From Owenia fusiformis (lineage: Eukaryota > Annelida > Polychaeta > Sabellida > Oweniidae), in contig CAIIXF020000004.1 in assembly GCA_903813345.2 (NCBI GenBank), positions 20,246,477-20,310,476 on the forward strand: 64,000 nt of DNA, in the 5' to 3' direction. Both the position numbers and the translations under genes were made by a program. Of this stretch, positions 34,476 through 47,590 are shown one piece after another; the stretch's first letter is position 1; every line of letters begins with the position of its first letter. The notes beneath the pieces were generated by a model. It searched no databases. It was given only the letters and a program-made list of their open reading frames with translations, and was not told the DNA's origin.

Positions 34476-34609
34476 ATATAAACGAATGTTCTTCGTCCAA
34501 CGGCAAATGTAGCCAAATATGTACAAACAGACCTGGTACCTTACCGTGCAGCTGCCGTTCCGGATACACGATCGCGACTTTTGGCAAAAGTTGTATAGAT
34601 ACGGTTTAG
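34476..34609 (+). CDS. Gene B terminal exon: degenerate cbEGF and stop
   Basis: Acceptor ATCAG, phase 1 in. Reads [18 protein letters not shown], almost as in the gene C exons, but the hydroxylation motif is broken (CTNRPGTLPC, no aromatic residue), three residues are inserted near the end, and the usual donor (TATAG|GTGGG) is TATAGATACGG, so translation runs to TAG at 34607-34609. Joined to the first four exons this gives 131 residues, secreted. It may be a real terminal exon of a short protein or a decayed EGF exon skipped by a longer transcript. Confidence 0.6.
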
Positions 34610-34688
34610 CATCCCGTCAAACAGTTTAGGACCAGTTTTAATCAAATCTATTCATTCGTGTTGTTAAAGACATTTAAAAGTAATTTTC

Positions 34689-34703
34689 AATAAAGAAAAT
34701 AAA
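34689..34703 (+). terminator. Two AATAAA poly(A) signals after gene B
   Basis: AATAAA at 34689-34694 and again at 34698-34703, 80-90 bp after the gene B stop. They support 34476-34609 as a genuine last exon. Confidence 0.5.
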
Positions 34704-34707
34704 TTGC

Positions 34708-34786
34708 ACTAAAAGGTAAAGCATATCGTTTAGCAAATCGTACGCTCGTTTTGATGTTGCTCACCGTTTAGTATAAGAGGGATGAA
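34708..34786 (+). repeat. Left-end fragment of the TTAA-target transposon
   Basis: AGGTAAAGCATATCGTTTAG through CACCGTTTAGTATAAG matches the first 75 bp of the element at 6128-6670, then the match ends. Starts about 100 bp after the gene B stop. Confidence 0.6.
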
Positions 34787-35445
34787 AGCCCAAGTAGCCC
34801 AGTCAAACTAATGAAAAAAATAGCTTAACCCAAAACAAATTGCAATAGAAATCAAATTAGGTTAGTTATTTACATTAATTAACCTTGAAATACATACTTC
34901 AAATCTACCAAAATCGAAGTAGTGGAACAATGTTAAAATTTGAATCGAAGATACCCCCTACCCCACCCCCTTCAATTTATGAGTGCATGACTAAAAAACA
35001 TATTTCTTAAAGTTGAGGTCTTATTTTTACATAATTTAGCTTGAGCGCAATTGGATATTGTTTTTCCTAGATAATAATATTAATTTAACAAAGAAAAAGT
35101 TCATTTGTCTTCTTTTTAACCCTTACAAACCCAGAAAAAATAGAAAATAATCTCTCAAATTTCGCAAATACTAATTTGAATATGTGTTTTTATATCAATG
35201 GGACCTTCTAGAAAATGTCCTACAATTTATAACGATGAACCAACATTACACTTATTATTCCTTTGGATTATTGGAATGATAGTTTTATTGAATTTTGAGA
35301 AATAAATTATTAGATACTGTATGGTTAGGCTACTAGAATGAAGGTCAGAAAATGAAATTTTTACAAATGAGAGGAAAAGGCACAAATAAGGTACCGTTGT
35401 AAAACTTATGACCCAACCTTTTCAAATCCACTTGTACTCGAGTCT
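34787..35445. other. No feature recognised
   Basis: AT-rich intergenic or intronic sequence without domain-like ORFs or clear repeats. Confidence 0.4.
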
Positions 35446-35839
35446 CAAAGGACGATTCTCGGTTTGGAGAACAGTCCTGGGCTAATAATTTTTTTCATGA
35501 AAATATAGAAATATTACCCAAATTAAACAATGAATATTCAAAAGAGGACATTTAAATCTACAAGATGTAAAAATAACAAATTGGTCTGAAGCAGGGATAA
35601 CGCTGAATTTGACCGATTCAATAAAATACAAGACTCGATTTGGGGGAAAAAGTTCATCAGTGTACTGCGCTAATATTTTTTTGCGAAAAATCTAGAAATA
35701 TTACCCAAATTAAATTATGACTATTCAAAAGAAGACATTCAAATCCATATTATGTAAAAAAAATCAAATTTGTCCGAAGCAGGGATAATGCTCATTTAGA
35801 TTGATGAAATTCGTTCTCCAAACCGAGAATCGTCCTTTG
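35446..35839. mobile_element. 394-bp MITE with internal tandem duplication
   Basis: Inverted ends CAAAGGACGATTCTCGGTTT (about 27 bp) at both sides. The interior holds two direct copies of about 180 bp sharing TAGAAATATTACCCAAATTA and GAAGCAGGGATAA. No target duplication is evident. Confidence 0.6.
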
Positions 35840-36040
35840 TTACCAATAATGTCAAATGCCAGTTTCCATAGCAGCCATTTGAATATTGTTAATAGATGAA
35901 ATACATTATTAGGCAAATTCCACTCATTATTCATTGACTCAAATTCATATTTGTATCATAATGAGGCAATAAATATGCAATTAGCTCATGCAAATTACCT
36001 CATTTTCTAATTTATTATGACATCATATGATGTGTATTTT

Positions 36041-36540
36041 ATCGTACCTAAAAAGGTACGATACTGTTGTCTGCTTGGCGGATGGGTGGTGTTGCATTTT
36101 TCTTGAAATCACGATTCCTGGAAAACCACTCAATGGATTCACTTCAAATTTTCACGAATGTTACATGGAAAGAAGTTCTAGAGCTGATTAATTTTTCGGT
36201 GGCCATCTTGCATTCTGGCGGCCATCTTGGAAGTTTTGAGATAAATCTTGCCATCACAATTCCCCAAAAATCCCTCAACATATTTATTTCATATTTTTCA
36301 CATGTTACATGGTAAGAGGTTCTAGAGCTAATAAACTTTTCAGAAGCCATCTTGCATTCTGGTCCCCTTTCAGTGGCCATATTGCATTGTGGCGGCCATT
36401 TTGGAAGTTTTTGAATTAATTTTGTCACTGGCATTCCATGAAAACCATTTAATGGATTAACTTCAAAACTTAACACATGTTACATGGTAAGATGTTCTAC
36501 AGCTGATAAACATTTTGGTGGTCATCTTGCTTTTTGGGGA
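36041..36540. repeat. Tandem repeat array, unit about 150-180 bp
   Basis: Opens with the palindrome ATCGTACCT-AAAA-AGGTACGAT. Then about three diverged units share GTTACATGG(T/A)AAGA, GTTCTAGAGCTGATAA, GCCATCTTGCATTCTGG and GGCGGCCATCTTGGAAGTTT. Confidence 0.6.
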
Positions 36541-36844
36541 AACAAGCCCACATTGCTATATATTAGGTACAATATTGTTAACCCTGTGCCTTGTTCTACA
36601 TTGTACTCAATGTTGACTGGTATTGTTAAAGCTGCTATTATCACGCGGTAAACACGATACAAATGTTTCATATTCTGCAACGAATATGGCATATTCACTT
36701 GCGGTGTATGCCAGATTCACCCGCGGTATATGGCATACACACTAACCAATGAGAACGCGAAATGGAACCAATCAAATCAATGCTTTCTGTATAACGTTTT
36801 CATCTGCTGTATATGGCAGTTGAGTGCGACGCCTATTCACTGCG

Positions 36845-36903
36845 GAATATGCCATACTCACCTGTGGAATATGCCATATACTGCAGGTGAGTATGGCATA
36901 TTC
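36845..36903. repeat. Hairpin with 20-bp perfect arms in a TATGCC-rich segment
   Basis: GAATATGCCATACTCACCTG and its exact complement 19 bp later. The surroundings (36680-36950) contain more ATATGCCA/TGGCATAT words in both orientations. Confidence 0.65.
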
Positions 36904-38026
36904 ACCCGTATCACAAATATCGCACAACCATGAATATATGCCATATTCCGCATAACAACTATAAGACTATGACTGGAATATGTAAGCACTAGTGCTAAAG
37001 GGTAAGGACCAAAAATTGTTCAGAACAAAGCAAGAAAAAGAAAAAAATTTAAGGAGACATAAGTCACAAGAAAAAGCAAACCCAAACTTCCCAAAACCAT
37101 AAGAATTGTACCTTTGAGGTTCCGACACTTTGTTAACAAACAAACCGTTTCTGTATTCAGCTTAATCGAATCTATCACCAGTGAAATACATACTAAATAC
37201 AATTAAATTTACTGAAAGCACATTATTACAGAAGAGGGCCTCAAAAGCTACTTGAATTCACAATTTTGACACTGAAAAGCCAAGATCATATTTTTGCGAT
37301 TCTGACACTACGCTTTCATAATATTCTTCAAGGTTCGATATACTAATAGCCAAGAATATGGTAATAGCCTTAGCCTCTTGCCGTCAGAGGGTATTTCACT
37401 GCGTGAAAAATGGAATTTCTAGACTAAGCACGTCTAGAAACTAAGTCTAAGCACGCCGGGTGCTTAGGCGTGACTAGTTTTGACACGTCTAGGTACGCGA
37501 TGAAACCAACTCTAGACATCTCTAGGCACGTCTAAGCACACGCAGTGCAAAGACGTGCTTAGAGTGTGACAAAAAGTCTTGGCACGCCTTGAGACTAATG
37601 ATTGAAATCTAGATTAAAGTAATTATCGAATCAGGTGAATGTATATTGTTATAAGCAATTATGATCAACATTCATGATTTAGACATATTTTCACTGAAAT
37701 ATACTAATTTCTTTTATCTTTTATCTATTTTATTTATTATTTTGTATAACGAACTGTTCACGTATACCATGACGTTTTACATATATGATTGAATAATAAA
37801 TCACGTACTGTTTAAAGCTTGTAAAATACCAAACAAGCTGTACTGATAACTAGTAAAAATATGTTTTCGCGGGCATCTATCAAGTTGTTACATCAAACCC
37901 CGGGTATCAAGCAAGATACTAGAATAGTATTATTATTGTGCGTCTGACCAAATGGATGAAAGAACTATGTGTTCATATTGTGTATGCAATGTATCATTAC
38001 TAATTGATACAGGGCAGGGGCGAAGC

Positions 38027-38075
38027 CAGCTTTCATTCAGGATGGGGGGGGGGGGGGGGTGCGATCGCCAAAAAC
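38027..38075 (+). repeat. Left-end fragment of the GTAGCCAG MITE
   Basis: GGGGCGAAGCCAGCTTTCAT, a long G run, then GTGCGATCGCC, after which similarity ends. Confidence 0.5.
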
Positions 38076-38159
38076 TTTTCGGTTTTCAGTCACGGGGTTG
38101 CAATTGTTGCATGAACAAGCCATAAAATAATGATTTATTTTGAACCTCTCCCGGTAGAT

Positions 38160-38222
38160 ACGTGGAGTTTCTAGACCATCCTACGTCTAGAAATTGCAAG
38201 AAATTCCACATTTGATGCAGTG
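38160..38222. repeat. Internal copy of the CACTA-like right terminus
   Basis: TTCTAGACC...GTCTAG...TTCCACATTTGATGCAGTG, the same terminus as at 48083, but followed by ATC rather than TTT. Could be the end of a truncated second element, or the partner of a shorter element starting at 37397. Confidence 0.6.
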
Positions 38223-40588
38223 ATCATACTTGCGAATCATATTGAAATTAATCTTTTTAAGCAAACAAGAATTAAAATACAGTGTACGTTACGTTAAAAA
38301 CAAAAACTCATTTGCACAATTACGGAACGATGATTCAAAATAGTTTTTTGGAACCTTTTTTAAAGAGTACTTTCTCCTATAGTGCAGGAAATAATTGTTT
38401 GGACGGTGGTCGATATTACATACACCCCCCCCCCCTCCATAAAATTAGTAACAGGATCCCTTTTTCGGCCACCTATCTAATCAAAGCCTGATTATGATTG
38501 GCGATTTAGATAAATTCGTCAAATATCACAAATAACTGAACTACTAGATCTAGCATTGCAATTGAGGAAATAATTAGATTTAAATATTGATATGCTTCGA
38601 AATGGATTGCCAATGTAATGGAAGGGGTGCGTAATGAAGACGCGATATTGTGTTTACCGCCCATCGTCCATCGCTCGGAAAGAAAATCGCATTGTCCTGA
38701 CCAATCCCTCTCACAAAAATCGCATTCATCTCAAAATTCGCTAACAAAATTGAATTCTTCTCCCATTTGAAAATTAAGAGATTTTGAAACGAAAGGAGTA
38801 TGAAGCTCTGTTTGAGCCTATTAAACACATGTGAATGGTAATTTCATCATTATGCTCTGACACAGTTAAAGTCATAGATATCTGAGCAACAAGCGATTTT
38901 GTTTGGCCGCTGTTATATTGTTTAGTTGATTTTTTTGATGCTGGTGTGTTTATATTATTCAATAAAATTTTATATTTCAAAATGTCATTTTAAGTCATCG
39001 GATATTTTGTAGACTTATGATATAAGACTTCTGGTTTTGTTTCATCATACAAAGTTTAGATATGGACTTCGAACTTCAGATTTCATTGAAGAGAGTTAGG
39101 AATATCATGATCGGAATTGAATATGGCCTATGGTTTTATACCCTGTGACAACATGATATTAACCTCTGGCCCTCTGAGCCCCCGAGAAATGTATCTTGTC
39201 CCTTTGGAAGGGTTGGTGAAAGTCCCCCCCCCCCCGACCAAAAAGTCTAGAACGAGGGACTCTTTACAATAAAGTAATACACCGACAGAAAGGCAATTTT
39301 GTTTTGCTTTAATGGTATAAGTTTAAGAAAAACGGTGCAGTATGAGACTCGCAATCCTTGATTTTCGAGCATCTGGTAGGCCAAAAATTCAAATTAACGG
39401 TCGAAGTTAGGACCGATTGATTAAAGCTTAACGAAGGCTGTTTTGAAATCTTTCGTTACAGGGCTATACTACATGGTGTTTATACGTTATGTTATGCCAA
39501 CAGTTACATGTTATACGACTTGAAAGTTCATAATTATGGTCTTTGCGATATCTTTTAGATATTTATAATAATTAGTAATGTAGCTCTCTTTGTTGGCGGT
39601 GATGATAAGTTCTACTTCTTTCCAAGTATCTATTGTTTTGATTTCTTATTACTTATTAATGTCAGGTTTGCCAAGGGGGTGGTTTGCTTTTTAATCCAAA
39701 ATCCAGGAGGTCACATTTTGGCCCCAAATCACTTGAAAATCACTGAGAAAAACGCCATGATTTTGTACAAACGTTTGGTCGCTCACATCCTCTTAACCCC
39801 TCCCCCTCCGGGCTAAGAGATTGCACATGTTTATTACAGCTTGATTGTAGATAGAATGTTGCTTGTTTTTATTAGTTAACCTTAGCTAAATACTTTTTTT
39901 GCTTCTTTATTCAATTACGCTTCCAGTTTCAACCGTTTTACTGCATTGCTCGGGGCATTGCTATAAGAGGCATTTTATAAAAGGCATGTTGATCCATGTA
40001 CACCTGTTCTGTAGTCAGTTGCTTTCCAAAGTTTTTGCTTTTTCATATTTTGAATGAATGTGAATGACTTATGAGGGGGGGGGGATTCAAACAAGTCAAA
40101 GCTTTAAAAATGCTGTCGTCGTCATAATCCTTACCAGTCCATCAATATTGAAAACCACCAACGCACAGTATAACACTCGACATCAATGAGAAATGGCTAA
40201 TTGAGATAATTATACAGTCAACCGTATTAATGAGATAATGGAGAGGTTAAGCTAACGATGTTTTTCACAACGTAACCGTGAACGCAAAGTACAAAAATTA
40301 ACAAAGGAATGTATCGAGCGCTCATAGTTTTATGCGCGCTTAGTCTACTTCAGATACTCTTTCAGCTTCAGAGTTTCGGGTTTAGAACGGGAGATTTTGA
40401 AATTTGACGTTGGGTCAACGGGAACCATTTTACTCGTGTCTATTGAACACTATGCTGTCAATTTTGATTTCGATGCACAGTTGAATTCTTGCTGAACACG
40501 ATGATGTATGTCATGCATGATTTAGGGCCAAAAATCTTACGAAAAGAGCTCGTTTAAAATATGTATTAGAAAACCAGCTATAAAACCG

Positions 40589-41590
40589 GTAGACTGTAAA
40601 TCTAGTAAATCTAGTAAATCTAGTAAAACTAGTAAATCTAGTAAATCTAGTAAAATCTTGTAAAATCTTGTAAAAACTTGATTATTCAATGTCTAAGATA
40701 TAAAGTGCAAATGTCGAAAAAGCACTGAAAATGCCTTTGTATGAATGAAATGAACATGTAGAAAAAAGTCTACCTTTTATTTCATTATATTTAGTTACAA
40801 AACAACTATATGTTAGTACTGGATAACAAAATGGTTATCAAATGGTACACCCATTTTATCATCATACACAACCCACCCAAGAAGCATGCTCTATTAACAA
40901 ATTAAGTTACATATTTAAGGACTGAGGGGACAATGCGTACCATCTAAATGACACAGGCTTGTTTTTCCCTCACAAAATGTTATAATGCTTAGCCTATCAG
41001 ATAATTTTGTTATTGCTTATTTTTTGGCGATGCTGTTCAATTGACAATATTTGTAGAAGTTCCAATGTGAGAGGAATGGATAAATGGCAATTTCAAAATT
41101 GATTTTTGCCAACCCCCAAAAAATAATAAAAAAACAATCAAATGCTGTAGTAAGGGGAATCTAGTGAGACAACTTACTGATTGATCTATTTGCTTTACCT
41201 ATACATAAAGTATAGTATGGCATTTCTACAATGCTTTCCATTTACGTTTTGATGATGATATGTTCCTTGTATTCCTTGTAATTAATAGTTTAAAGCCATA
41301 TCATATCAGCCCCTTAAACATTCCTTTTTATTATAATATTTCACAATTTTGTTAAAAAATTTGTATATTGATTATTTGATGAAAGGAATGACTCTGAATT
41401 TTAATGCAGTGAAGGTATTTTTCTAATGTTGTAAAAGGAATCATAATCACCAATACTCTTACATAGAGACTGACATTGATATCAAATGAATGGTCCCTAA
41501 AAAGTTTACAAGATTTTACAAGATTTTACTAGATTTACTAGGTTTACTAGATTTACGAGCTTTACTAGATTTACTAGATTTACAGTCTAC
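40589..41590. mobile_element. 1,002-bp MULE-like element with 11-bp target duplication
   Basis: Inverted ends of about 90 bp begin GTAGACTGTAAATCTAGTAA and consist of 9-bp TAAATCTAG-type repeats. CTATAAAACCG directly flanks both ends (40578-40588 and 41591-41601). Target duplications of 9-11 bp and long inverted repeats point to Mutator-like elements. The interior has no recognisable gene. It lies inside the CACTA-like element. Confidence 0.78.
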
Positions 41591-42794
41591 CTATAAAACC
41601 GCATCAATGACATACTATAGAATCATTACACGCTATGGTGTAGTCTAAACAAACACTGGATTTGAACGGCTATTTATATGAGAAGGCTACATGAATTTGT
41701 ATATGGTCGAGTGATACGTACAGGTTCAGTTTCGATTATATATGCAAAGCTTAACCTCTCAATTTTATTCTTTACTTCCTTATTGTGTTGTTGTACGTGC
41801 CACTTTCAGGTCTGAGTGGGTTTTAACAATTTTCAAAAAGCGGGGACTAACATCGTAAAAACATTTGCGCTAAAGAATTTCAAGACCGAGCCAAAAAGAC
41901 GGGTTTGCAGATCAGATACCCCTACCCATTACGATGTTTAATTCCACCCCTAGTTATTTGCTTTGGAACCACCTTGGGATGTCCCCTTGTCAATCTCTCC
42001 CTTCCAGATTCGCAAATTATTCTAGACCTTGCTGTACATAATACTACGTATTCCATACCTGATGAGGTTTCAGAGACATATCAACCGGGAATATATTTCA
42101 GATCCGGGCAAATATCTTTCGTATGTCCCGCTCCAGCAAGGATCCGGGACATATAAATCGTATGTCCCGCATTATATCCCTTGGGATATACAATATACCT
42201 TCCCTTGGTCTCTTTGGGCCCTCGGGAAGATATATTGTATATCCCTCAGGATATTCCCTATATCCAAAACATTCCAGTGCATAACCCCTATGTATTAACT
42301 TAATCATTTGTGAGGAGCTAAGCTACACGTTTTAGAGACAAAGGACCATAATTCTGCACGTTCACGAACAAGCTCCTTCATAACACCCCTATCATGAAAA
42401 ATGGCATCTATTGCAGTTTTCTAAACCTGCATTCTAAAGGACGTAATCCAAGTTCCCCCCTCCCCTATTCGCTCATGTTTATAATGTCCAGTGAAGATCA
42501 TGATGATGCACATGTATACATGTGTCTGGTATGTACATGTATGATTACAATTGTAGAGTTAGAAATTGAAATGTTTCCCTTTGTCACTTTTATGCATCTC
42601 ATGTAAACCTGTTTGAACTAATAAAATACTAAAAATATGATAACTTCATTCGAAATGCATGCAATTCACTCCAATTATATTTATTTTCATTATAGGATAT
42701 AGGGAAAGAGTTTTAATTAAAAAATATAATGTGGTTGTGATTTGGGAGGGGGTATACTCTACTAAGGTGTTAGACCCAGCAATCTTCACAGATG

Positions 42795-42872
42795 TACCCT
42801 TTGCATTCGTTTGACTTCACTTCTTAAAAGAGAGCTTCGTCTGTAGTTTAACTAGACTCTGCACGCAGGGTA
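42795..42872. repeat. Mini-repeat copy 1 (TACCCT...AGGGTA, 78 bp)
   Basis: TACCCTTTGCATTCGTTTGA ... GACTCTGCACGCAGGGTA. Nearly identical to 55085-55166 and similar to 53949-54032. The ends TACCCT/AGGGTA are inverted. Confidence 0.7.
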
Positions 42873-44883
42873 TCACAGATGGTGCTACAACTTAAGTTCC
42901 AATTTATGAATCTCTCATTAAAATAAACAACTATTACTAAAGGTTCTTTCTGATTGCATTTTACCAATGAAATCATAATCTCTGACTAAACTCGACTTTA
43001 GATTTTAAGATATGAATTTGACATCTCTCTGTTATTTAACATTAAATGTCTAGTGTGGGATTGAGCGATACATCTCCCGTCAATAAAATGGAATGGCATC
43101 TCTTAGTCGGGCTCTTACTATGCTATTTGGACATTCAATCTCACTTCTGACATTGCGTGTGAGGTACAATTGGATCAAAGAAATTCCAAAATCAGAATCT
43201 AGCAAATCGCAATCTTTGCCACAATCATTTATTCGGACATTGCACATACATCTATCGTTCCCAGGAAATTATACATGTTATTAAAACTTCCAGTAATTCC
43301 GGAGACAAATGTATTATTTTGTTCTGTAGCGTCATTAGATGATTATAGCAAAAAGTAATTGATTGATTGAACAATTTATTTCCTTATTTTGTAATTGTAC
43401 CAATATATAAGATGACATGATTTAGCATAATTACATAATAGTCTATGTCTATGGATGTTTTGCCAAAACTGTCAAAAAGCACCCCCCCATCCGTTTGCAA
43501 TCCCCCCCATGGTAAAACCGCTCCCCCGGTAAATCCTGGCTACGGGCCTGAAAATATTATATCTTGATCTATAATTTATAAACATGATTTTCTAGGTTCT
43601 AGGTTTCATGGGTCGTCATTCCCCCCGAGGCCTCTTGAAACATACCGATTGCAATGTTTGCCCATATTTCAAACATGTCTCTGTGTCAAAACCAGGAAAA
43701 CAGATAACTAGAAATGCATTAGGCCCAGGTCTTGTTGCCCAATTTTCGTTGCCACATTCTTACAGGAAATGTATAGATATCGGAGATATATATCTACATA
43801 AAGGTACTTTTTATTTTTATTATAAAGAAGATGTTATCTGGATTGAGCATAAACTTAAACTTGAAAAACATCCGAACTCACCAACGACTTAATTATAGTG
43901 AATGTATGGGGGGGTAATGATTCCATCTTTTATTTTTTTCAAGATTGGGCTCTATTTCTCTGTACCAGTAATCGGGGTTTGCCCAGTAGCCGGAGGGCAA
44001 AAATATGATCAATATTAAATGTATAAAGTAAAAGATTTACCCCACCCGAATATGGTAACTGAGTCAAAAACTCAAAAAATTGCAAGCAACATATGAGACT
44101 AACATAAAAGGGAAAAAAAATATTGTCCCTTATTTAAGTTTCAATAAATAATGTAGCTTGATCATTTGATTTCACTTGCTGTTGGATAGGATATGAAATG
44201 ATTCAAAATACTAGTCCATGTCCGTGCGATTAGTATCAATTCATATAGTTTTGATTACAATCAGAATTCTCAATTTTGAGAATTCACTTTCAAGTCACTT
44301 TTCCTTTAATCTATCTGTAATCACTAATTAACTAGATCAATACATACTCGATTTCCTCTGCCCACCAATAACACTGTTATGTAAGGGTGGAAATAAATCA
44401 CTGTAATCTTGTAATCGTGCATTTGAAAATGACTCCTAAATTTCCTCCATGTCCATGGTAAGAGCCAAGGGTAGATGGGGGGGGGGGGGCTGGAACTCTT
44501 CCTGGCCAAAATTTCAATCACATGCTGTTTTCATCATTTTTTGGACACTTTCAAAGAGCTCTTTGAATCTCAGGGCCGTTAGATGGGGGAGGGGGTGTCC
44601 AGATATCACTATATCTAGGATGTTGATCTGACATTATTTATGCCGGGATACCTTCTTGCACCCCCATCCTTTTCCATGTCGGTATTTTTTACTTATCTGA
44701 TCTCGAATAATAGAAATCAAGATAGGAAAAATATACGACTTGGGCAAGGCTACCCCATCCACCCTATTCTAATCTTTCTGGAAACTACTCCCCATGTGGT
44801 GCGATCCCATTCTGATACTCATAGCATCTTTCTGTTTCACCTGAAACATCATCTCAGGACTGAGAAGAAATGAGATGTGTCAT

Positions 44884-45105
44884 GATGTGCGATCGTGGCA
44901 TAACTTATTAAGCGAGCCCCATATTTTGAATTTTACAAAAATTGATGCATCTTTCAAAATTCTTCAAAAATGAGATTGAAACTTCAAATAAAAAAATTGA
45001 AAGCTCATTTCTTCTATCTAATGGTTATATTTTTATAAGCTTTTTTTTTTGGGGGGGGGGGGGGGGGTGCCTTCGCACTCATCGCAACCCCCCCCCCCTC
45101 TGCCG
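44884..45105 (+). repeat. GTAGCCAG MITE copy lacking its left end
   Basis: Starts at GTGCGATCGTGGCATAA, holds ACAAAAATTGATGCATCTTT, a T10-G17 run (45041-45067) and ends in a C run followed by CTCTGCCG. Confidence 0.5.
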
Positions 45106-45108
45106 TCC

Positions 45109-45130
45109 AGAGAGAGAGAGAGAGAGAGAG
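45109..45130 (+). repeat. (AG)11 microsatellite
   Basis: Perfect AG dinucleotide run directly after the MITE copy. Confidence 0.9.
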
Positions 45131-47319
45131 TCCAGAGATAGTTTGCAAAGCGTGCTCACGGCTTTCCATGGAAAACATCACCAGTTGCAACTAGTGTCTT
45201 TTTTTCTTTTTAATTTTTTTTCTTTTTAATGTTGCAACTAGTCTCTACAACTGTCACTGACTGAAGATCACCTAGACACAGTTACATGTACATTATGTCA
45301 AGGTGAATACAAAATATGCCCTTTTTGAAATGTTCAGGATTCACGATGGTCAGAACAAGATTGTTTTTTTGATAATACAAATGTATTACCTGTAAGCAGG
45401 TTTCAACGGATTTTGATACACATTTTTTGCCGTGTGTCCTATTATGATTACAACCAGCAGTTTCCTAGATAAACATGGCAACCGGGAGATAGTCTTCGGG
45501 CTGACATCTCGAAGCTGTTGTTTATGACTTCAATACGGTACATCAATATTGATTTCCTCGCAAAGTATTCAAAGAACAATTCGTCTTTTGATAGGCTTTT
45601 TTCAAAAATTTTACACTTAGCTTACGTCATTTTAATTCATTCAAACCTAAGACTCGATCGTGCAAATTATGTATTGAATTGTAAATTGTATATTTACATT
45701 TTCCTCAATTAGTCACAATTTTTTCTCTAAATTCTATTGTATTGTTGTAGCCAGAATGTTTCGGGTCAAGAGACCAACTACGAAAGAAAGTTATCAAAAG
45801 GATTAATGCAAATGCCTTTTATATGAACAAAATGTCAACTACGGGGAGTTTCCTGCCCCTGCGACCTTATTTGTCCATTTAGAATAAGATAAACCATGTA
45901 ACCAGGTCCATGTATTCCATTCTGACAGAATTTCAGATTCAATTTCAAATTAAGTTTATTATATTCGAAATCCCGAATGTCCCCGGGAGATCTCTCTTCG
46001 AAATTATAATGTCAGATAGATACAAAATAATATTGATATAACTGAAGATACTTAATTTGGCTCCCGTTTTAATTAGACGGATTGACGGAGTCAAATTTCA
46101 GTTTGGGATTTTTGTCAAATGTACTTCATAAATTAAACTTGTGGGGCCCCTTTTCCTGTCAACTGAGCATGTCATCAACATGTCATACATTATCCCAAAA
46201 GAAATACAGAAAATATCTTACTAAATACCCGTCCTAATGACATAAACCATGGGCTTTCAAGAGAATCTTTTGATAGCCCATGCATAAACATAGACAAAAA
46301 TTAAACTTCAGTCCTGATTCCGCCAAATTAAATAGCCGCCAATATTTGAAATTGAGCAAATTCGTCAAATTAAGTAGCGTCAAAATAAGTGTATTTAAAG
46401 TATCTGTAAGGGGGGGGGGGGTGGCTCAAGGCATAAAGATTACCGGGAGATACAAACCGGAGAAATAGATGAGATGATGAATATGTATTGTATGTTTTCC
46501 AGTTTTAATTATGTTATTTGTTTTTGGTCCTAATATGATAAGGGACCACCAATATGTATGTGACAGTTTTGAAGTTCAAAAAACGGGTAAAATTGGTTAA
46601 AGTTAATTGTATATGATAATCAGATTCAAAGATACACAACTGAAATAACGAGGAATTAAAAATAGCCCATAGACCATGTAGACTGCAATCATGGACTCTC
46701 TTGAAAGCGTAATGCTGTAATCAAGGTAATTTTAATATCCCGTCTTTGAAGAAGCAAAAACGCAATCAAACAGTTAATTGGTTATTGTCTGATCTTGATT
46801 ACAGATCAAAGAAATCAATTCCAAGATCATTATTACTATGTATTTAGTTCGTCGTATTTTTGAAAAGGGGTACAAGAAAACTATGTATTAATATATCAAG
46901 GGCAGGGTGCTACTGAATCTGATAGTTAAAGCGTATGCTAGTATGAGGGGCGACATTTAAAGTAAAGCATTGTTTTAAATCCTGGGAAAATGCACTCCCC
47001 CATTTTGCAAATATTGTGTGATGCCAATGAACCCTGAAATTTGTTTTTGTTTTCGTGAGCAATCAACAAATATGTTTATGAAAATCTTGTGAGTCCAGAC
47101 ATATGATTCTAATTCTGTCTCAGCTTAGTGTTGATTAGATTTTATCCCCACTCTTTCGACGTCCGTGTCTCCCTCATTTTTACCCTATATTCAGTTTCTT
47201 TTTAAACCAAATTTACAAATATCCGTCCACATATATAAATCAGTAGTTGTTTATGACAAGATTATGTTTATAGATCATCAAAAATTAAGGTAGCGTATTC
47301 TGTAATTTCAACTATATGT

Positions 47320-47590
47320 TAGTCCCCTCCCCTTCGCCGACAGTAATGGATTGTTTAAAATAATACTGCATCCACCGGCCAATTATTCTTTCACCATTTT
47401 GGGCAGTTTTCGTGTGATTTTCGAACAAATATAAAATGTGACCCCACCCCTGGAATAAGTTAGCCCCCCCTCGCCGATATAGATGTCTAGTTTAAAATAA
47501 TACTGTATCCCCTGGCCAATAATTCTTTCACCATTTTGAGCAGTTTTCGTGTACTTTTTCAGCAAATATCAAATGTGACCTCACCCCTGG
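47320..47590. repeat. Two tandem units of about 135 bp
   Basis: Both units contain TTTAAAATAATACTG, CCAATTATTCTTTCACCATTTTG-like and CACCCCTGGAATAA segments. The repeat lies near the right end of the CACTA-like element. Confidence 0.65.

Noticed and set aside
42098-42307. Gene in the GGGACATA/ATATCCC-rich stretch
   Set aside because: Open frames on both strands arise from short inverted repeats (TATGTCCCG, GGGATATA); no domain.
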